From Nymphaea colorata (lineage: Eukaryota > Streptophyta > Magnoliopsida > Nymphaeales > Nymphaeaceae), in NCBI RefSeq assembly GCF_008831285.2, contig NC_045139.1:9208204-9272203 (forward strand): a DNA stretch of 64,000 nt. The letters run 5' to 3'. A program made the position numbers and the translations under genes. The notes below the pieces were generated by a model. That model did no database searches, was not told the origin of the DNA, and worked only from the letters and a program-made list of their open reading frames with translations. Positions 31,645-44,544 of the stretch are shown in pieces. Position 1 is the first letter of the stretch. Each line of letters starts with the position of its first letter.

Positions 31645-31861
31645 GTTTAGATGACATTAAAATTGAGTTTTGTTAAAACCTGATCTTAATAAAACCTGGT
31701 TTCCATAAAAAACAGAAAAATGCGCCTTTTCTCGGGTTTTTCAGGTAAGACTTATTTTTGTTTATAAACCCAAGTTTTTTTACTTGCCATTCAAATATCT
31801 AACCAAGTTTATAAGACTGAGTTCTTAACAAGCTTTCACAAAACTAAGATGTCATCCAAAC
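31645..31861. mobile_element. MITE with about 30-bp terminal inverted repeats
   Basis: The left end reads GTTTAGATGACAT and then TTGAGTTTTGTTAAAA. The right end, read on the minus strand, gives GTTTGGATGACAT and then TTAGTTTTGTGAAAG. The ~217-bp element is AT-rich and non-coding. I could not define a clean target duplication, so the superfamily is open (PIF/Harbinger or hAT are both possible). Confidence 0.7.
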
Positions 31862-32629
31862 ACTCCCCCTTAGTTTTTTCTTTTATGGACTTGTACCTTG
31901 AGGAGCACGAGATTAGCTATTCACCAGTTATAAAAGAAGTTCTAAAGCCTTTTCATTTTTTTTCTTCTTCTCAGGACGTCTCTGGTCATAGGTGAAGTAT
32001 GATATGCCTTTCAATAAATATAGTGATCCCACAATTCGTGGTCTCAAGAAAATAACATTCATTGGAATTGAACAACAACACACCTTGTATTCACCATCTG
32101 ACCAATCAACTATGCTGCACCTTCTTTTAAGGACATAATAACTGTGAGATCTAACTCAATGACTTAAAAGATAGCAGCTTCTTGTAATCAGGTGACTCAT
32201 TTATTCTTTTAAAATAAGTTGTGGACATCCATTGATTTCTAAAAATTTAACAAGGGAGACGAGGGTGAGGTTGACTCGGATTAAATGACTTGCTTATTGT
32301 ACACATGCATCAATTTGCTAATTAAATGCTCGATAAGGTTGCTCGCACAGCTGACACCAAAAAAAGTCCAATTTCTTTATCAAGCTGGCTATGAAATTGG
32401 CCACAAACACTAGAATGACCCTACTCCCTTATTAATTGAGTTATCCTCAAGCTTTATCTATCTTGAATCAAGTTATTTAATTAAAAAATAAAGTTGTTTT
32501 TATAGAATTCTTTCCTTCATCTATGTTGGTATGAATGGATGACCATGTTTTCTCCTTCTCTCATGTTAGTGTATAGCATAGCTGGTTAGACCTATGACAT
32601 GTGGATAACCCATCATAGGTTTAGTTGTT

Positions 32630-33290
32630 GTAGGCATTAAACTCTGGTAGTTGGGAGGTAAGAACGGAAGTGAGAACCTACGAGATTTCAGGATGGTTGG
32701 GGTTATGGTTGTGTTGTCCACCTCCTCTTGACTCTATAACGATTCGACCCACTCTTGAACTCGAGCACCTGGCCCGCCCCTTAGTAGCTTTGGTTTCAGC
32801 AAAAAAGAAAACAAAAACTAGTAACTAGGGCAACCAATTATTTTAACAATTTATTTTATAAACTCTTAAAGATTCCTCACAATCTTCAATATGAAACTAA
32901 ACTTTTGGAGTGTTATACTCCACCCCTTTAAGGCATGTGTGTGGGACCCTAAGTATGAGCGTTGAATCGTGCTCTGACACCACTGCAAGGACTCGGCCCA
33001 CTCTGGAGCTTAAGCATCTGGTTTGGCAGCCACCCCCTAGCAATTTCAACATGGGTGGACAACCAACATCTTTAACAACCCATTTTATAAGCTTCTTAAG
33101 ATCCATTACAATCTTCAATACGATACTGAACTTTTAGGGTGTTATAGACTTTACCTTTTCTTGTTCTCTTGCTCTAGTTCAATTCTTGTAGGCATTATGC
33201 TCTAGTCCAAATTGAGAGGTAAGAGCTGAGAGTGAAGACTTACGGGTTTTTAGAATGGTTAAGATTATGGTCGCGCCTCCCATCTTCCAC
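32630..33290. repeat. Diverged direct repeats (two motif blocks, order B-A-A-B)
   Basis: Block A (GACCCACTC/GGCCCACTC, AGCA then TCTGG or CCTGG, CAATCTTCAATA, GGTGTTATA-like end) occurs at about 32,745-32,930 and 32,990-33,150. Block B (GTAGGCATTA, GAGGTAAGA, GAATGGTT, TTATGGT) occurs at about 32,630-32,725 and 33,188-33,285. All are on the same strand with roughly 75-80% apparent similarity. This is probably the remains of a repeated element with no visible coding capacity. Confidence 0.65.
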
Positions 33291-34247
33291 CTTGTCCTCG
33301 AGACATGGTTTTGCTTGTGCATCTTGCTGGCCATATTAACATTTTTGACCACCTACAATGTTTGAGACTTCAACTTGCTAATTAATGCATGTTTGATTGC
33401 TCTAATGTAGAGTCTCGCCTTTACCTTTTCACCTCTACCTTTTCTACCAACACCTTCTCGGCTATGCTTAACCTTTTATGTACGCCCTTCTTCTGACTTC
33501 TCTTACCATGCACACCCTCATCTTTCTCCCTTCTCCATTTGTTACAAGGGCCTGACATCGTTAACACGTTGGTAGTGGAGATTTTGGGAGGGTTGAAATA
33601 ATCAGCTCTTAAAAAAAACACAACTACTCGAGTCACTTTTGTATACTATATGGTGCAGGTAGATGTTCACCTTGCACTTTGCATTGCCTGTCTACTACCG
33701 GTTAAATCTCTACTCTCTCTTTAGTTTGTTTTGTTTTATTTTGATGCTTGCTTTTGTACATTGGAAACTTCTGGTCACCCAATTGAATTTTTCACTCTCT
33801 CTCCCTTTATCAAACACTTTGTCACTCTAAAAGAAAGAAAAATCTCAATTGAGCCTCTCTCTCTCTCTCTTCAAGCAGACGGATCACTTGAAGATAGTGG
33901 TCTATCTGACTCGAATTATAGGTGCATAACTATAGTGATCTCGCCACTCCCAATCTTCTATCCCCACGACAACTCCACTAGCACTCCGCATGATAAAAGT
34001 CCAGCCTATGCAACTATTGCTGGAACTTTACGAATTGTCAGGGCTTGGCAAAAGGGAATTTGATGGTCCATTTTCTAACTAGTGTTTGATAGGTAGGGAT
34101 ATTCTTATCCCAATCAGTGAGAACGTCCCCTTTATATGAGCCTGTATCGCATGAAGGTGCAGCATTCAATGAATATATCCTCTGCCAACTTACTATTGAG
34201 AACTACTCCAGTTCAGTGGCTAAGGCAAATCGGCAATTCGATGAATT

Positions 34248-34249
<2 letters not shown>

Positions 34250-34298
<49 letters not shown>
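34250..34298. repeat. (TA)n microsatellite
   Basis: About 24 TA units in intergenic DNA. Confidence 0.95.
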
Positions 34299-34301
<3 letters not shown>

Positions 34302-34685
34302 AACGTGTAAGCCATGATAGTGCTTTTTGAAAATCGACGTTTCGCTATTATTGTGTATGTAAGAGCACTAAGACGAAGCTAACATGTAAGTCATGGCCGG
34401 TTTGACAGACAATGTTTGACAAACTCAAATGAAAAAGTTATTATGTTCCTTAGATGGAACTTCCTGAATTGGAACAGTTCATACCATTAGATTGCTCTAA
34501 AATGTGGGACATGCACTAAAACAAACAAGAAAAATGATCTTTTCATGCTTAACTATTGCTTAAGATAGAGATTATTACATTTTGGCTATTACTTTTGCAA
34601 ATATCCTATCATTACTTGCAAATATCCTATCATTACAAACAACTTGATCACTTCATACATATTTTAGGTGGAGTGTGTGAACGTT

Positions 34686-34930
34686 TTTAAAGATCTAGTC
34701 TGCTAGGATTTTTTTCAGGGGCGGACCAAACGGTCTAACGAACTGATACAACTAGACCTAAACTAAACCTGAATCCAAAAAATACATAATACAAATAAAA
34801 ATGGTCCGTTTTTAGAGATCTAACTTGCTAAGATTTTTTTTGAGGGGTGAACTAAATGGTTCAATGAACTGATACAGGTAGAATCAAACTAAACCTGAAT
34901 CCAAAAAATACATGATACAAATAAAAATTT
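34686..34930. repeat. Tandem duplication, period about 126 bp
   Basis: Two adjacent copies share AACTGATACA, AACTAAACCTGAATCC, ATACAAATAAAAAT and a TTTTTTTCAGGGGCGG / TTTTTTTGAGGGGTG stretch. The CAGGGGCGG motif resembles the terminal sequence of the MITEs further right, so a MITE end may be part of the unit. Confidence 0.8.
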
Positions 34931-36442
34931 TCAATCTTTTTAATATATATATATTTTTTTTCAATTCACTGGGATGGAGACACAGCCCAGGTGGGCCCTC
35001 CTCTCTTGTGCCCCTAAGCTCTTGTGCCCCTAAGCGTGACTGGCTCCTGTCAGTGGGAAGTACTCTACTTGGAATGACATGGACATGGACACTCACATTT
35101 TTTGACAATAAAAATAAAGCGATTCAGGAGTCGAAGTACGAGCTTTAACCTTATAGCAAGTGGCAGAGTCAATATGTAGGCTGTTGGGGATAGGCCCTTA
35201 AATATTTCTTTATGTTCACTTTAACATCTTCAAATATTTGTTCTTATGTATGTTTGTTTGGTTATGAAAATCCATGAATGAGTGCCTATAAAACAATTTT
35301 TTTTTTGGCTCCACGACTCGAGTTTGGTTGTGATTGATTATTACGAGCCAGGGCTCACCAAATCAGTTAGATTGTTTACTAATTATATGTTCTTTTTTGT
35401 TACCCATTGTTAAACATTGAAGTTTGTTATTTATTGAAGTGCTAAACATCACAAACTTTACTAAATTGTATGTAAATACTCTCATATTACATTTTATTCA
35501 ATTTTAGTTGATGAAAAAAATCAAATATGAAGTCCGGACATGCTTACCTACTTCATTTATTTGTAAAAAAAATGTATTATAAAAATTTGTGACTTAATCC
35601 AGCTAATCTAACTATGGTTTACTTGACTGAGCAAGTATGTCTCACGCTCACTCAGGTAACGCGTCCAAATGAAGCGAAGTCCGGCCAACGAACCCACCGG
35701 ACAAAATCTGAGTGTTCAGGAGCTCCGGCGGACCGGCACAAGGGCTTCTGTCCGTCCGCCAGAATGACAAACAAGAGGACGCATGTTTTCGGTCCTTATT
35801 TCCGTCAATCATTGTAGCAGAAGCGCCTTCTTTTTTTATCTCGTCTTCCAAATGCGTCAAAATTTCAAACGGTTTTGCCCACTCCGTGACGCAACCGAAA
35901 GCGACCAATTCACGTCCTCCGCCACACCTTAAGGGCATTTCCGTCAATTACAAGCCGCTGCGAGACCCTTTTGCTTTCTCACTCGCTTTTCCAATTTGTC
36001 GCCTGTGATAGAGTCACCGCAGTCCACGTCGAGCCATACCAACAGTATCCCAAGAAACTCCCCTTCTTCCCTGGATCTTTTCGCTTCGTGCCACTGCGCC
36101 GTGCCAGACGACCAGGCTCGACTGGACCCCGGCCATGGTCAGCCCCGGCTACCATGGTCCGGACTTGGACCGAACCCATTCGGAGGGGGTTGGTCTCCCA
36201 TGGGGAAGGGCGTTCCCGTAAATGCTGGCGCTGGTTCGTGACACGCTGCCCGAAGAGGAAAAGGAGCGCAGGCGACAGATTCTTAATTGACATGGAGACT
36301 GAGAGGGAACGCGCCACCTTTACTTCTTTCGGGATTTGAAAGTATGTGGTCTACCCTTTTCCTTTTTCCGTTCTGTGTTGACGGGAAGTGAGACTGAGAG
36401 TCGTTGGTCCTCTGCCCTCCTTCCCCTTTTCTTGCTTCCCTT

Positions 36443-36448
36443 TATAAA
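36443..36448 (+). promoter_or_regulatory. TATA box of the NOI-motif gene
   Basis: TATAAA in a pyrimidine-rich setting lies 68 bases before the ATG at 36,511. A start near 36,475 would give a leader of about 35 bases rich in CTT/TTC. Confidence 0.6.
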
Positions 36449-36510
36449 TTCCCTTCCCCCTTCGCCGCCGTCGCCAATCCTTCTTCTTCCCCTTTTCTCT
36501 TTCTTTCGTC

Positions 36511-37374
36511 ATGGAGGTAAGCTGAGAATCCTCTGCCTCTGCTTTCTCTCTCTCTCCTTCTCTCGACTTATGGAGTGTGTGGTGCAGGACTATGGGCGAG
36601 TGCAGTACCAGTTTCCGGCGTTCGGGAATTGGGACCTGAGCGATGACATGCCCATCACGCAATACTTCGAGTCGGCGCGTCAGGCCGGGCTCCACCACCC
36701 CCGCGGCAAGTTCCACCCGGACGACTGTCTCTGGGAGTTCGACCGCCACGCCCCTCTCCCTCCTCCGCCTCCTCTCGCCGTCTACCGCATCAAGGTACCG
36801 CTTTTTTCCCGGCCAACCATCGTCTTCTTCTTTCTTCCCTTCGGGTTGCTTCTCTGTAATTACGATTCGAACACGAGACGTCCTGACCTCAGTCCGTGAA
36901 TTGTTTCGTTTGAAGCAAAAGCGAGATGGTCTCCTGGTTCAGGTCATCTCAGTCCATCCCTTCAGACCACCGAAAAGTCCTTTCGGAACCGGTGGTTGGA
37001 AGGGTCAGTGCTGTAATTGTTGTGCTCCGTGAGGGCCAAACGGGACAATTGTGCCGCGCTTCTTAGCCCGAGTCGCTTCGTGGCGAACCGTGGTGTTTCG
37101 GGCTTCTGAGATGAGCGATTTTCTCTTTTAAAGTAAAGCGTTTGTTGTTCTACTTTTGTCATTCGACTCGGGTTGGCAGGGACACGGAACGGTGAGACGG
37201 TTCCAGAACGGGAAGGAGACCAAGAAGCCCGGGCGGGTTTGGGATGAAGCGCAGGCGCCACGCAGCCCATCGCCGCCGGCACCGGCGCCGCCGAAGCGAG
37301 CTCCGAAGGCCGTCGACGAGGATCTCTACAAGATACCCCCGGAGTTGCTGCGGAAAACTCGACGAGTACGTATC

Positions 37375-37405
<31 letters not shown>

Positions 37406-37582
37406 TGAAAGATACCATCATGGTACTCATGCATACCGTCATGGTCATTATGCATGTTACGTCCTCATTAGTTATTCCTTCCTTTGTCTCTCTCTAATGA
37501 TCGTGAACTTGGTTTCATGTTGCAGCGGAAGTTTCTCAACTTCTTCTCGAGGATGTTCCGGCGCCGGCGTGTCTGCTACTGA
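36511..37582 (+). CDS. NOI-motif protein, RIN4-like small plant protein
   Basis: Four exons: 36511-36516 (only ATG GAG), 36588-36794, 37180-37365 and 37526-37582. All introns are GT-AG with phase 0, giving 151 aa. The N-terminus has the NOI/AvrRpt2-cleavage motif: residues 11-33 read FPAFGNWDLSDDMPITQYF followed by ESAR. In RIN4 relatives this motif is a target of bacterial effector proteases and of defence regulation (known of the family). A proline-rich middle, the conserved-looking VDEDLYKIPPELLR near residues 114-128, and a basic tail RMFRRRRVCY follow. The Cys two from the end could be acylated for membrane attachment, as in RIN4 (inference). There is one NOI motif, not two as in RIN4 itself, so it belongs to the smaller NOI-like group of unknown role. 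The TATA box at 36,443 supports the 5' end. Confidence 0.85.
37375..37400. repeat. (CT)n microsatellite in intron 3 of the NOI-motif gene
   Basis: Twelve or so CT units begin nine bases after the exon 3 donor GTACGT. Confidence 0.9.
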
Positions 37583-39813
37583 ATGGCACAAGTCTCAGCA
37601 TGCGGGTTGTCTTGTAGGTTTCAGTAGACGGCCTCCGGCCTCTCCTTTGTGCGCGTGGTGTTCTTTTATACATTTTCTTTGGTGTGGTTGAAAAATTTGG
37701 GTTTAATTTGTTCTTTTTCCTCTTTTTAGTACGTTGTGGTGATGATGATGATAGGAGAGTCGATTGGTAGGGGAGCCGAACTGCCATCTACCCAATCTAT
37801 TTTATGTTATATATGAAAACATGCTCTTGTCATGGAGAAGGGAGATAAAGTCTGTAAATATTCGTCGAAAAGAAGGATCACGAGTTCACGACTCTCTCTT
37901 TTCCTCTCTCTGTGTTTTATATATTTAATGTTCTCTTAGTACCACTTTTCAATGCTTTTGCCTTCTGAGGAATGAGATAACAAAGTCTGTGGTCGTTTTC
38001 GAAGAGAAAGTGAAAGGATACGAATGCCTGTTAAAGGGGAGAAAGCGTGAAACTTTCATTGGCTTTTGAGAGAAGAAAAGAGAAGGGGAGAGAGGGAAAA
38101 CGCCGAGGTCCTCCACTGCACGTGATATGGACAAACCATAATAGCTCACCTTCAGCAAAGAGAATGTTTTCCATTAAAATCTGCAGAGTGAGATTCACCG
38201 AAAAGGAGCTTCTTCTGTTCTTTTGCCCTTTAGCGCAGGGGTGGCTAAGTGGGACCTATATGGATCTAGCAATTAGATCCGACGCTCGATTATGTGGGTC
38301 TTTATCAAAATTCGTTTGTCCATTCCTTCGCTTCCCGCTTCCGCGAATAGGGAATCGCTTTTAGTATCTGAGCTGGGACTGGTGGGCCGTGCACGGTATT
38401 TTCATGGCGTGACATGAGTGATGGCATTGTATGGTTTGTCATGCATCCTGAATGAGTGGCTTAATGAATCCATAACTGGGATCCAGATCCATCGCTGTTA
38501 TCCTGGTTCTTATTGCTTTGGCGGAAATGAAAAAAAAAAATGTGCACATAAATTTTAGATATTCTATATAAATTTATATAACATTTTGGATTGAAAAAAT
38601 ATGTTTTGGTTCAAGGTTCTTGTTAATATTGAAAACTATAATTCGGCTTGTTCATGAAAGTTTTTTCTTTGGCTACGCTCTTCCATCTATTAGAGGAATA
38701 AATACTGTTAAAAAATGAAAGTATTGATTCATAGCTTCCTCATAAATGAGCTGCTACAACATTTTTAATGGTTACAATCATCAATATCCCATCGATATTC
38801 CAAAATTTGTAGCCTTCTAACGGTCGCCTACTTTACAATGAAGATCCATCTGAGAATTTATTTTGTGGAATAATTTTGTTGCCAAAGTAGTTTCGTTTTC
38901 TTTTTCTAATTACTCTCTGAAAAAGGAGGACGTATTCAAGCAGCCCTTAAGTTTGCTGCGAGAATTTTGTGAGAGTGGATCGAGCCCTTTCTTTGTTGAA
39001 GAAACCAACTATCTCTTGGTTGCCTGAAAGAAGTCCATTTCTTCTTAAGCAAATATTAATCGTTTTCAATCTTCATAGAACCGATCCTAACTTGGGATTT
39101 GCTTTAAGATTAGAATTAATCTCTTTTGGACTCACTATGCATTCTGCTTTGATACCATGGCCAAAGATAAGAATAAGCAAACAAGAACTAATCTCTCAAA
39201 AAAAAAAATGTTAGGAGACCGAGAAATTGGTAGATATCATACCATTTGGGTAAGAGACAAAAGCCAGACTCATTAGAAACAATTATTAAAGTATTCTTTT
39301 GTGACCTAAAGAGTGGTTTGATGAGGAACATGTATTGAGTTAATTTTAAATTGAAGAACTTTTTTCTAATAATAAAAAGTGAACGGCTCTTAAAAGTTAA
39401 GAGCATCAAAATTGTGATCGTACAAAAATTCAAAATTTTCACAAAAATAACTTGAAATAGAAAATGATTTATATTAAATTAGTGTTTATGAACATAATAA
39501 GATGCTCACATTTTGTTTAGGATAATTTTTAATACAAATTTAGGTGGTCTGGTTTTTCTTTGTTACATGGTATTTACCAATTAATGCCCACCCCCACCCC
39601 AAAGCCTTTGAAAGTTTCAAGAATCTTTCAACTTTTTTCCCTATAGAAACTACACGACACTCTTAGAAGTAAGACATAAACCCTAACTCTACATTGGTGG
39701 CTATGGTTACTTAGGTCCGCAAGTGACCCGACCTCAGATGCGATCTTGCCGTGCCAGTCCGCATCTGTGACTGGCTCTTGAAACAAAAGCGACAAAAAAG
39801 CAGTGAGGGGCTG

Positions 39814-40008
39814 CAGGGGCGGAGTCACGGTAATGCTTGCATGAGTCCTAGCCCCACCTCAATTTTTCTTTTAAAAATTTACACGTAAATTTTAAAAAAT
39901 TTCACTTGATTCTGTATAAAAATTTTGAAAAATGATATTTAGGCCCTAATCAAAATTTTGAAACTTTAATTCAGCCCTCTTCATAAAAAGTTTCTGGCTC
40001 CACCCCTG
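39814..40008. mobile_element. hAT-like MITE, 195 bp (CAGGGGCGGAG termini)
   Basis: The left end is CAGGGGCGGAGTCACGG and the right end, read on the minus strand, is CAGGGGTGGAGCCAGAAA. Flanking octamers AGGGGCTG and ATGGGCCA agree at 5 of 8 positions, so the target duplication is decayed. The interior is AT-rich and non-coding. It is a family relative of the elements at 42,990 and 44,545. Confidence 0.75.
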
Positions 40009-42989
40009 ATGGGCCACAAAGTGGCACGTGCGCTTGTAAGGGTTTTTTACAAGAGTTTGCTTGCATAGGGATGACTCAATCCTCAAAGTATGTCAAGCAG
40101 GGCTCGAACCAAGGTGAAGCCTAGGTCAGGTATGAGCCCAAAGACTTTGAAGTGCTTCGACACATGATCAATTCATCTATTGTACTTGGGTTTTGTTCAT
40201 CTACATATGCAGTGAATGGAAATTAGGGCGACAAATTTTTCGTGGTTTACTTTTTTGTTAGGATTCTCTTCTCCTAGCTATCCTTAATTAACTCAGCTAG
40301 AATCAAAAGTAGAAGCCATGGAAAACAGAAATGGAATTCAGATTGTGACAAGGAGTTTCATTTGCTTAGCTGGGGCGGGAATCAAACATAAGTCTTCTAA
40401 GAGATAGAGATATAAGCCTTCTAAGAGTTGGGGAATCAGATATATGTTTTCAAGAGTATAAATAATGGAGGTGCAGCTTCCTGACATTCATTTGGCAAAC
40501 AGAACAATATATGTAAATTAGTGGATGAAAGATTGATGCAGATTCATGAATTACTTTAAAAAGTGTTTTATAATTCTAACTCAATTTTTGAGACGGATTC
40601 ATGTAACAATTACAAACTGTTCGCCTCTCATCATCTGCTTGATCCTTGCTTCATTGATATTGGCTAATTCAACCCTGTGTTTTATTCTTTTCTTCCAAAT
40701 CACTCTTATAAGGTTTGCCAACAAACCCTTTTTGTTCAATAAAAGGACAGGGTAAATGTGAAAAAGGAAAAGGAAAAAAGAAACAATCGATTATTATAGT
40801 ATGACAGTTAAATCTTTGTTAAATGGCACAAACCCATTTCGGAAGGCTGCAAATACACATTACTAGGGTAAAGCTACTAATTAGCACAGTGAAAATTAAT
40901 CCGCCGGGATTTCAAAACCCTGGATCTGTTGTCCCAGTACCGTTGCATCCACCCCCTCCCTATGGATGAAATGTCTCAAATTCTTTGCTTCTTTGACGTA
41001 GATAGATTGACAGCCATGGATTAGAAATGTTTACTGTTTGTCTAGATAGTGAATCTCTCAGTGCGGATCTGAGATCAGCCAAAGCTATCCAACATGGCCT
41101 AAAATGTCTCAATTGCTTAGTCAAGTGTGAATTTGAGAGACCCAAAAAATAAAGTCTTTCTTCTCAAACCACATAGACAAGTAATTATGATACTTCTGTC
41201 TGCCTGTGCGTGCACGTAAAGTGTGCATGTCCTTGCCCAACTATTTTGAAATACCATACAGAATCATGGTACGCATTATTCTTGGGGCATGCTTGAATGA
41301 GTGGTATTAAAATACTCGAAATTAAAATGCCGCACATTTAGTACCATATAGTTGTCCGGTGAAACAAAAGTTCTAAGTTCCACCTACCAACCATATCTTA
41401 TGCATAATGACCTAAAACTTTCCTTCGACGTCTCTTTTTCTCAAAAGTTCTACATGTTCAGGTGAAACTCTCATGCTGAAACAAAAGTATCAGGACTGAG
41501 CCAAAACACTTGGGATTAATGTCTATGTTTGTTATGTCATGGAAATTTTCCCGATTTTTGACTCCTAGTTCTACTATTATAGTGGAATATCGTACATTTA
41601 AATGCGACATTAAATGTTGCGGGCCGACTATGTCTGACCCATCCAAGCCAATAGTATGGGATGCTGCTTGGCCAGCTTGGGCATGGGTTAAGGTTAATTT
41701 TCTTGATGGGCACATATGCTGCATTCATGATAGCAGAGGGTGAACAAATGAAAGCTCGTTGTCTAGAAAGTCGATGGTCGGTCACCTTACTTAAAGACAT
41801 ATAGTTGACATCTGGTTTCAGCTGGAGACTTCATCCAAAGGAAAGTTTTCCCCCATACAGATTTTGTATAGAGGTAGATAGGTACTTAGAGAACTGGCAG
41901 AGTTTTGACAGAGTTTAATGACCACGGCTTGCCGATGACCTACTGCGAGATAATAGTGGGTGATGGTATGCCGAGTGCCTAGCACTACTCATATGGTCCA
42001 TGGTTTCAAAAGATTGATGATGCTTCTTCTACATTAAGATTGAGCAAAGGTTGGCCAAAGGTTTGTCGAAACCCTTGGCACCGTACGTGCCAAATAAGGC
42101 TTGAAAAAGCCTGCCCGTGACATTAAGAGTGCACGCGAAAATGAATTTGTTTAAGTTGAGGTTCACAGGAAGGTTAAGAGCATTAATGAAAATGGATTTC
42201 TTCAGTTTCGGGTTTTGAAATTCCTTGTCTTGGATGTGCTTCAGATCTGATTTTTCAAGTTTTAGCTGATTTGGATTGGATCTGTTTGCACGATCACATC
42301 GTTAAAAGTGTGCTGTAGGCTGATTGTCGGCACCTCAAACGAATAAACTTGTAATTAAGTTTCAACACTAAATTGATTGTTCTAGTTTCCTGTTGGAGGA
42401 ATTCCAAAAACCCCTACCATTTCCTTTTTATATAGTTTCTTCTTTTTGCTTTCATTTTCTAATCATATATATTTTCTATGAAATAAAAGTGACGATTCAC
42501 TTATAGATCGGCAGTGTCCTATACACTGCTGCAGTTAGAAGTTTCAAACTAATATTTCTCGGATTCCGCACATTCATATTCCTGTGAGATTAGGGAGATG
42601 CTTACTAGTTAGATCATACCAGGAAGCAGTCATATCTGAAGTTTAAGGCCAACAACCCATTGCCTGATTGAAAGCTTTTGTAGAAATACGTCTTGGAAGA
42701 TGTAGTAGGGTTGTTTTGTCTCTTGTTATTATTGTCCTTCTTTTCCTATTAGCCTTGATTCTTCTTCTTGTTGTTATTGTTGACATTGCACTATTATTAT
42801 TTGGTTGCTGTCAAGAAAAGGACTCACTTATCTACCCTTTATAGTTCTTCTTGAACTCCCCTTTTGTTAAAATTCATTCTTTGATTCCATCTTCTTGCGA
42901 GTTGTGTCGAGAAATGAGAAGCCAATCTCTCCCTTTTTTTCCCTTCTTCACCGGGGCGTAGGGTTGTGTTGGCACATGATGTTGACACT

Positions 42990-43165
42990 AGTGGCAGAGA
43001 CATGAAAATTGGCTAGAGGGATACTCGTTGAAAGATACTCATATTTGGTGGAGCACTTATTTATATTTAAGGATAAATGTTTAAAGATACCCATTTAAAA
43101 ATAAAGAAATATTAAGAGGCTAGTGTGGGCAAGTGCCCACATCAGTCACCATGTGGCTCCACCAC
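42990..43165. mobile_element. hAT-like MITE, 176 bp, with perfect 8-bp target duplication
   Basis: TTGACACT occurs directly on both sides (42,982-42,989 and 43,166-43,173). The left end AGTGGCAGAGACA and the right end read on the minus strand, GTGGTGGAGCCACATGG, are imperfect inverted repeats of the CAGTGGCGGAGCCA type. There is no coding capacity. The exact terminal base is uncertain by one or two positions. Confidence 0.8.
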
Positions 43166-44544
43166 TTGACACTGATGAGAATCAAGCGGAGGACTGTACT
43201 TCTACTAGTCAACAGTCCGAGCAGCTAAGCCAAACCTCTTGGGCAATCTTATTGCAGGTTGAGCGCCATCCATAGGTGAAATGTTTGGTTAAATTCATCG
43301 GACACTTGATCATCAATCTGGATTAAAACTGAACCGAGCTGCAGCTGACTTGGGCTCGTGGCTAGAACTTTAAGAAGCGAGTTTGTGCCCATTAGGTGGT
43401 CCGATCCTTGGAAGGTTCGTGTCACTAAACAAGAAAAGTGAATTTACTAACATACTCTTATATAGTTGCATAGAATTGAACGCTTTCACATTAATGAATA
43501 AATCATATCTATCCGCGCTTTAAAATCATTTTATCGTTTGTTCTGTTTTTTCTTGAGGGGATGTTCAACGATAGAGTACCAAGATGTCAGTAAAATCAGC
43601 ATATTATCAACTTAGGAATTTATCATATTTCAAGATGTTTCACGTACATGAGGACGAGAGAATAAAAATGGACAAGAAAATAATTCATCCCTCCAAGATT
43701 CCAAGGCGACCATGAAACGATTCCAGTCACTGTCTCATTCTTATGGCTGTAATGAAATTAAAACGATCCAAATCTGGCTCTCGCTGTATGAAGCTGACCA
43801 GAATCCGATCCACTGGATCGAATTCAGCACCGGTAAAACGTACCGTCTTGAATGCACGTCAATAATAAAGTTAATGATTTAAATTTCGATGGGTGGAACA
43901 ATGAATAATTGAAAACTATGTTACTTAAAAACATTATTTTTTTCTCATATTCAAATATTTAAAATTGTTTGTAATTGTTTAAAAAGGCTTAAAAAGCCAA
44001 AAGTTCATTTCCTAGTGGTGCCTACGAATCATTCGTAATACTTATATAAGATGAAAAGAAAATGAACGCGTTGAAAAAGAGGCAATGGTTGCATCCGGTT
44101 CAGGTCCATATTTGGATCCAGATATAGTGGGATGAACCTCTCAAGTAGGCTTGAAAATGAGTGGAGCTGAGTCGAGCTTGAGCTGGGCCTTCGACTCATG
44201 AAACCTTGAGCTTCAACTCGACGCGATTGTACAACGTCAAGCTCGAGCTTGGTTCATTTAAGTTCAGCTCGTTCTCAGCAGAATCGTTGCCCGTCGTCCT
44301 CACCCATCCATTCCTCCTCCTAGCAGCCCAAAAATAATGTTTCTAAATATTATGAGGGTTTCAGAGACTCTAAGCCAGGGACTTGGATGGGAGATAGATA
44401 AAGAGAGAGAGAGTGAAAGAAGAAAGGGGAAAAGAGGAGGAACTTGTCTCATAGTGGCACCCCTAATATCAAGATCAATACTACTTTTCAATACATTACT
44501 ATAATATGCTACCCAACCCGATCGGTTGCGCTATCTATCACTTG

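Larger units (their letters stand above)
28445..36442. other. Gene-poor region between P4H and the NOI-motif gene
   Basis: Eight kilobases with no gene I can support. It contains CT runs (about 28,999-29,018), (TA)n at 30,857-30,878 and 34,250-34,298, a GC-rich block (31,080-31,530), a MITE (31,645-31,861) and two sets of old direct repeats (32,630-33,290 and 34,686-34,930), listed separately. ORFs of 60-165 codons are present on both strands but show no domain, consistent codon pattern or splice structure. Confidence 0.6.

Noticed and set aside
35979..36339. Overlapping 112- and 122-codon ORFs on opposite strands upstream of the NOI-motif gene
   Set aside because: The GC-rich stretch keeps several frames open at once. 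No motif is seen, and the real coding start with TATA box and spliced NOI frame lies downstream.
36351..36749. 132-codon minus-strand ORF over the NOI-motif gene
   Set aside because: It is antisense to exon 2 of a well-supported gene, and its Arg/Lys/Glu richness reflects the CT-rich leader.
40080..40140. tRNA-like GCTCGAACC words (also near 46,740)
   Set aside because: No acceptor stem, anticodon arm or paired box A is present around these words.
41600..41745. Possible RNase H / non-LTR retrotransposon fragment on the plus strand
   Set aside because: The translation has a WVKVNF...DG...DSRG pattern reminiscent of plant RNase H domains, but it is under 40 residues, lacks the catalytic spacing and has no reverse transcriptase nearby. 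A profile search would be needed to support it.
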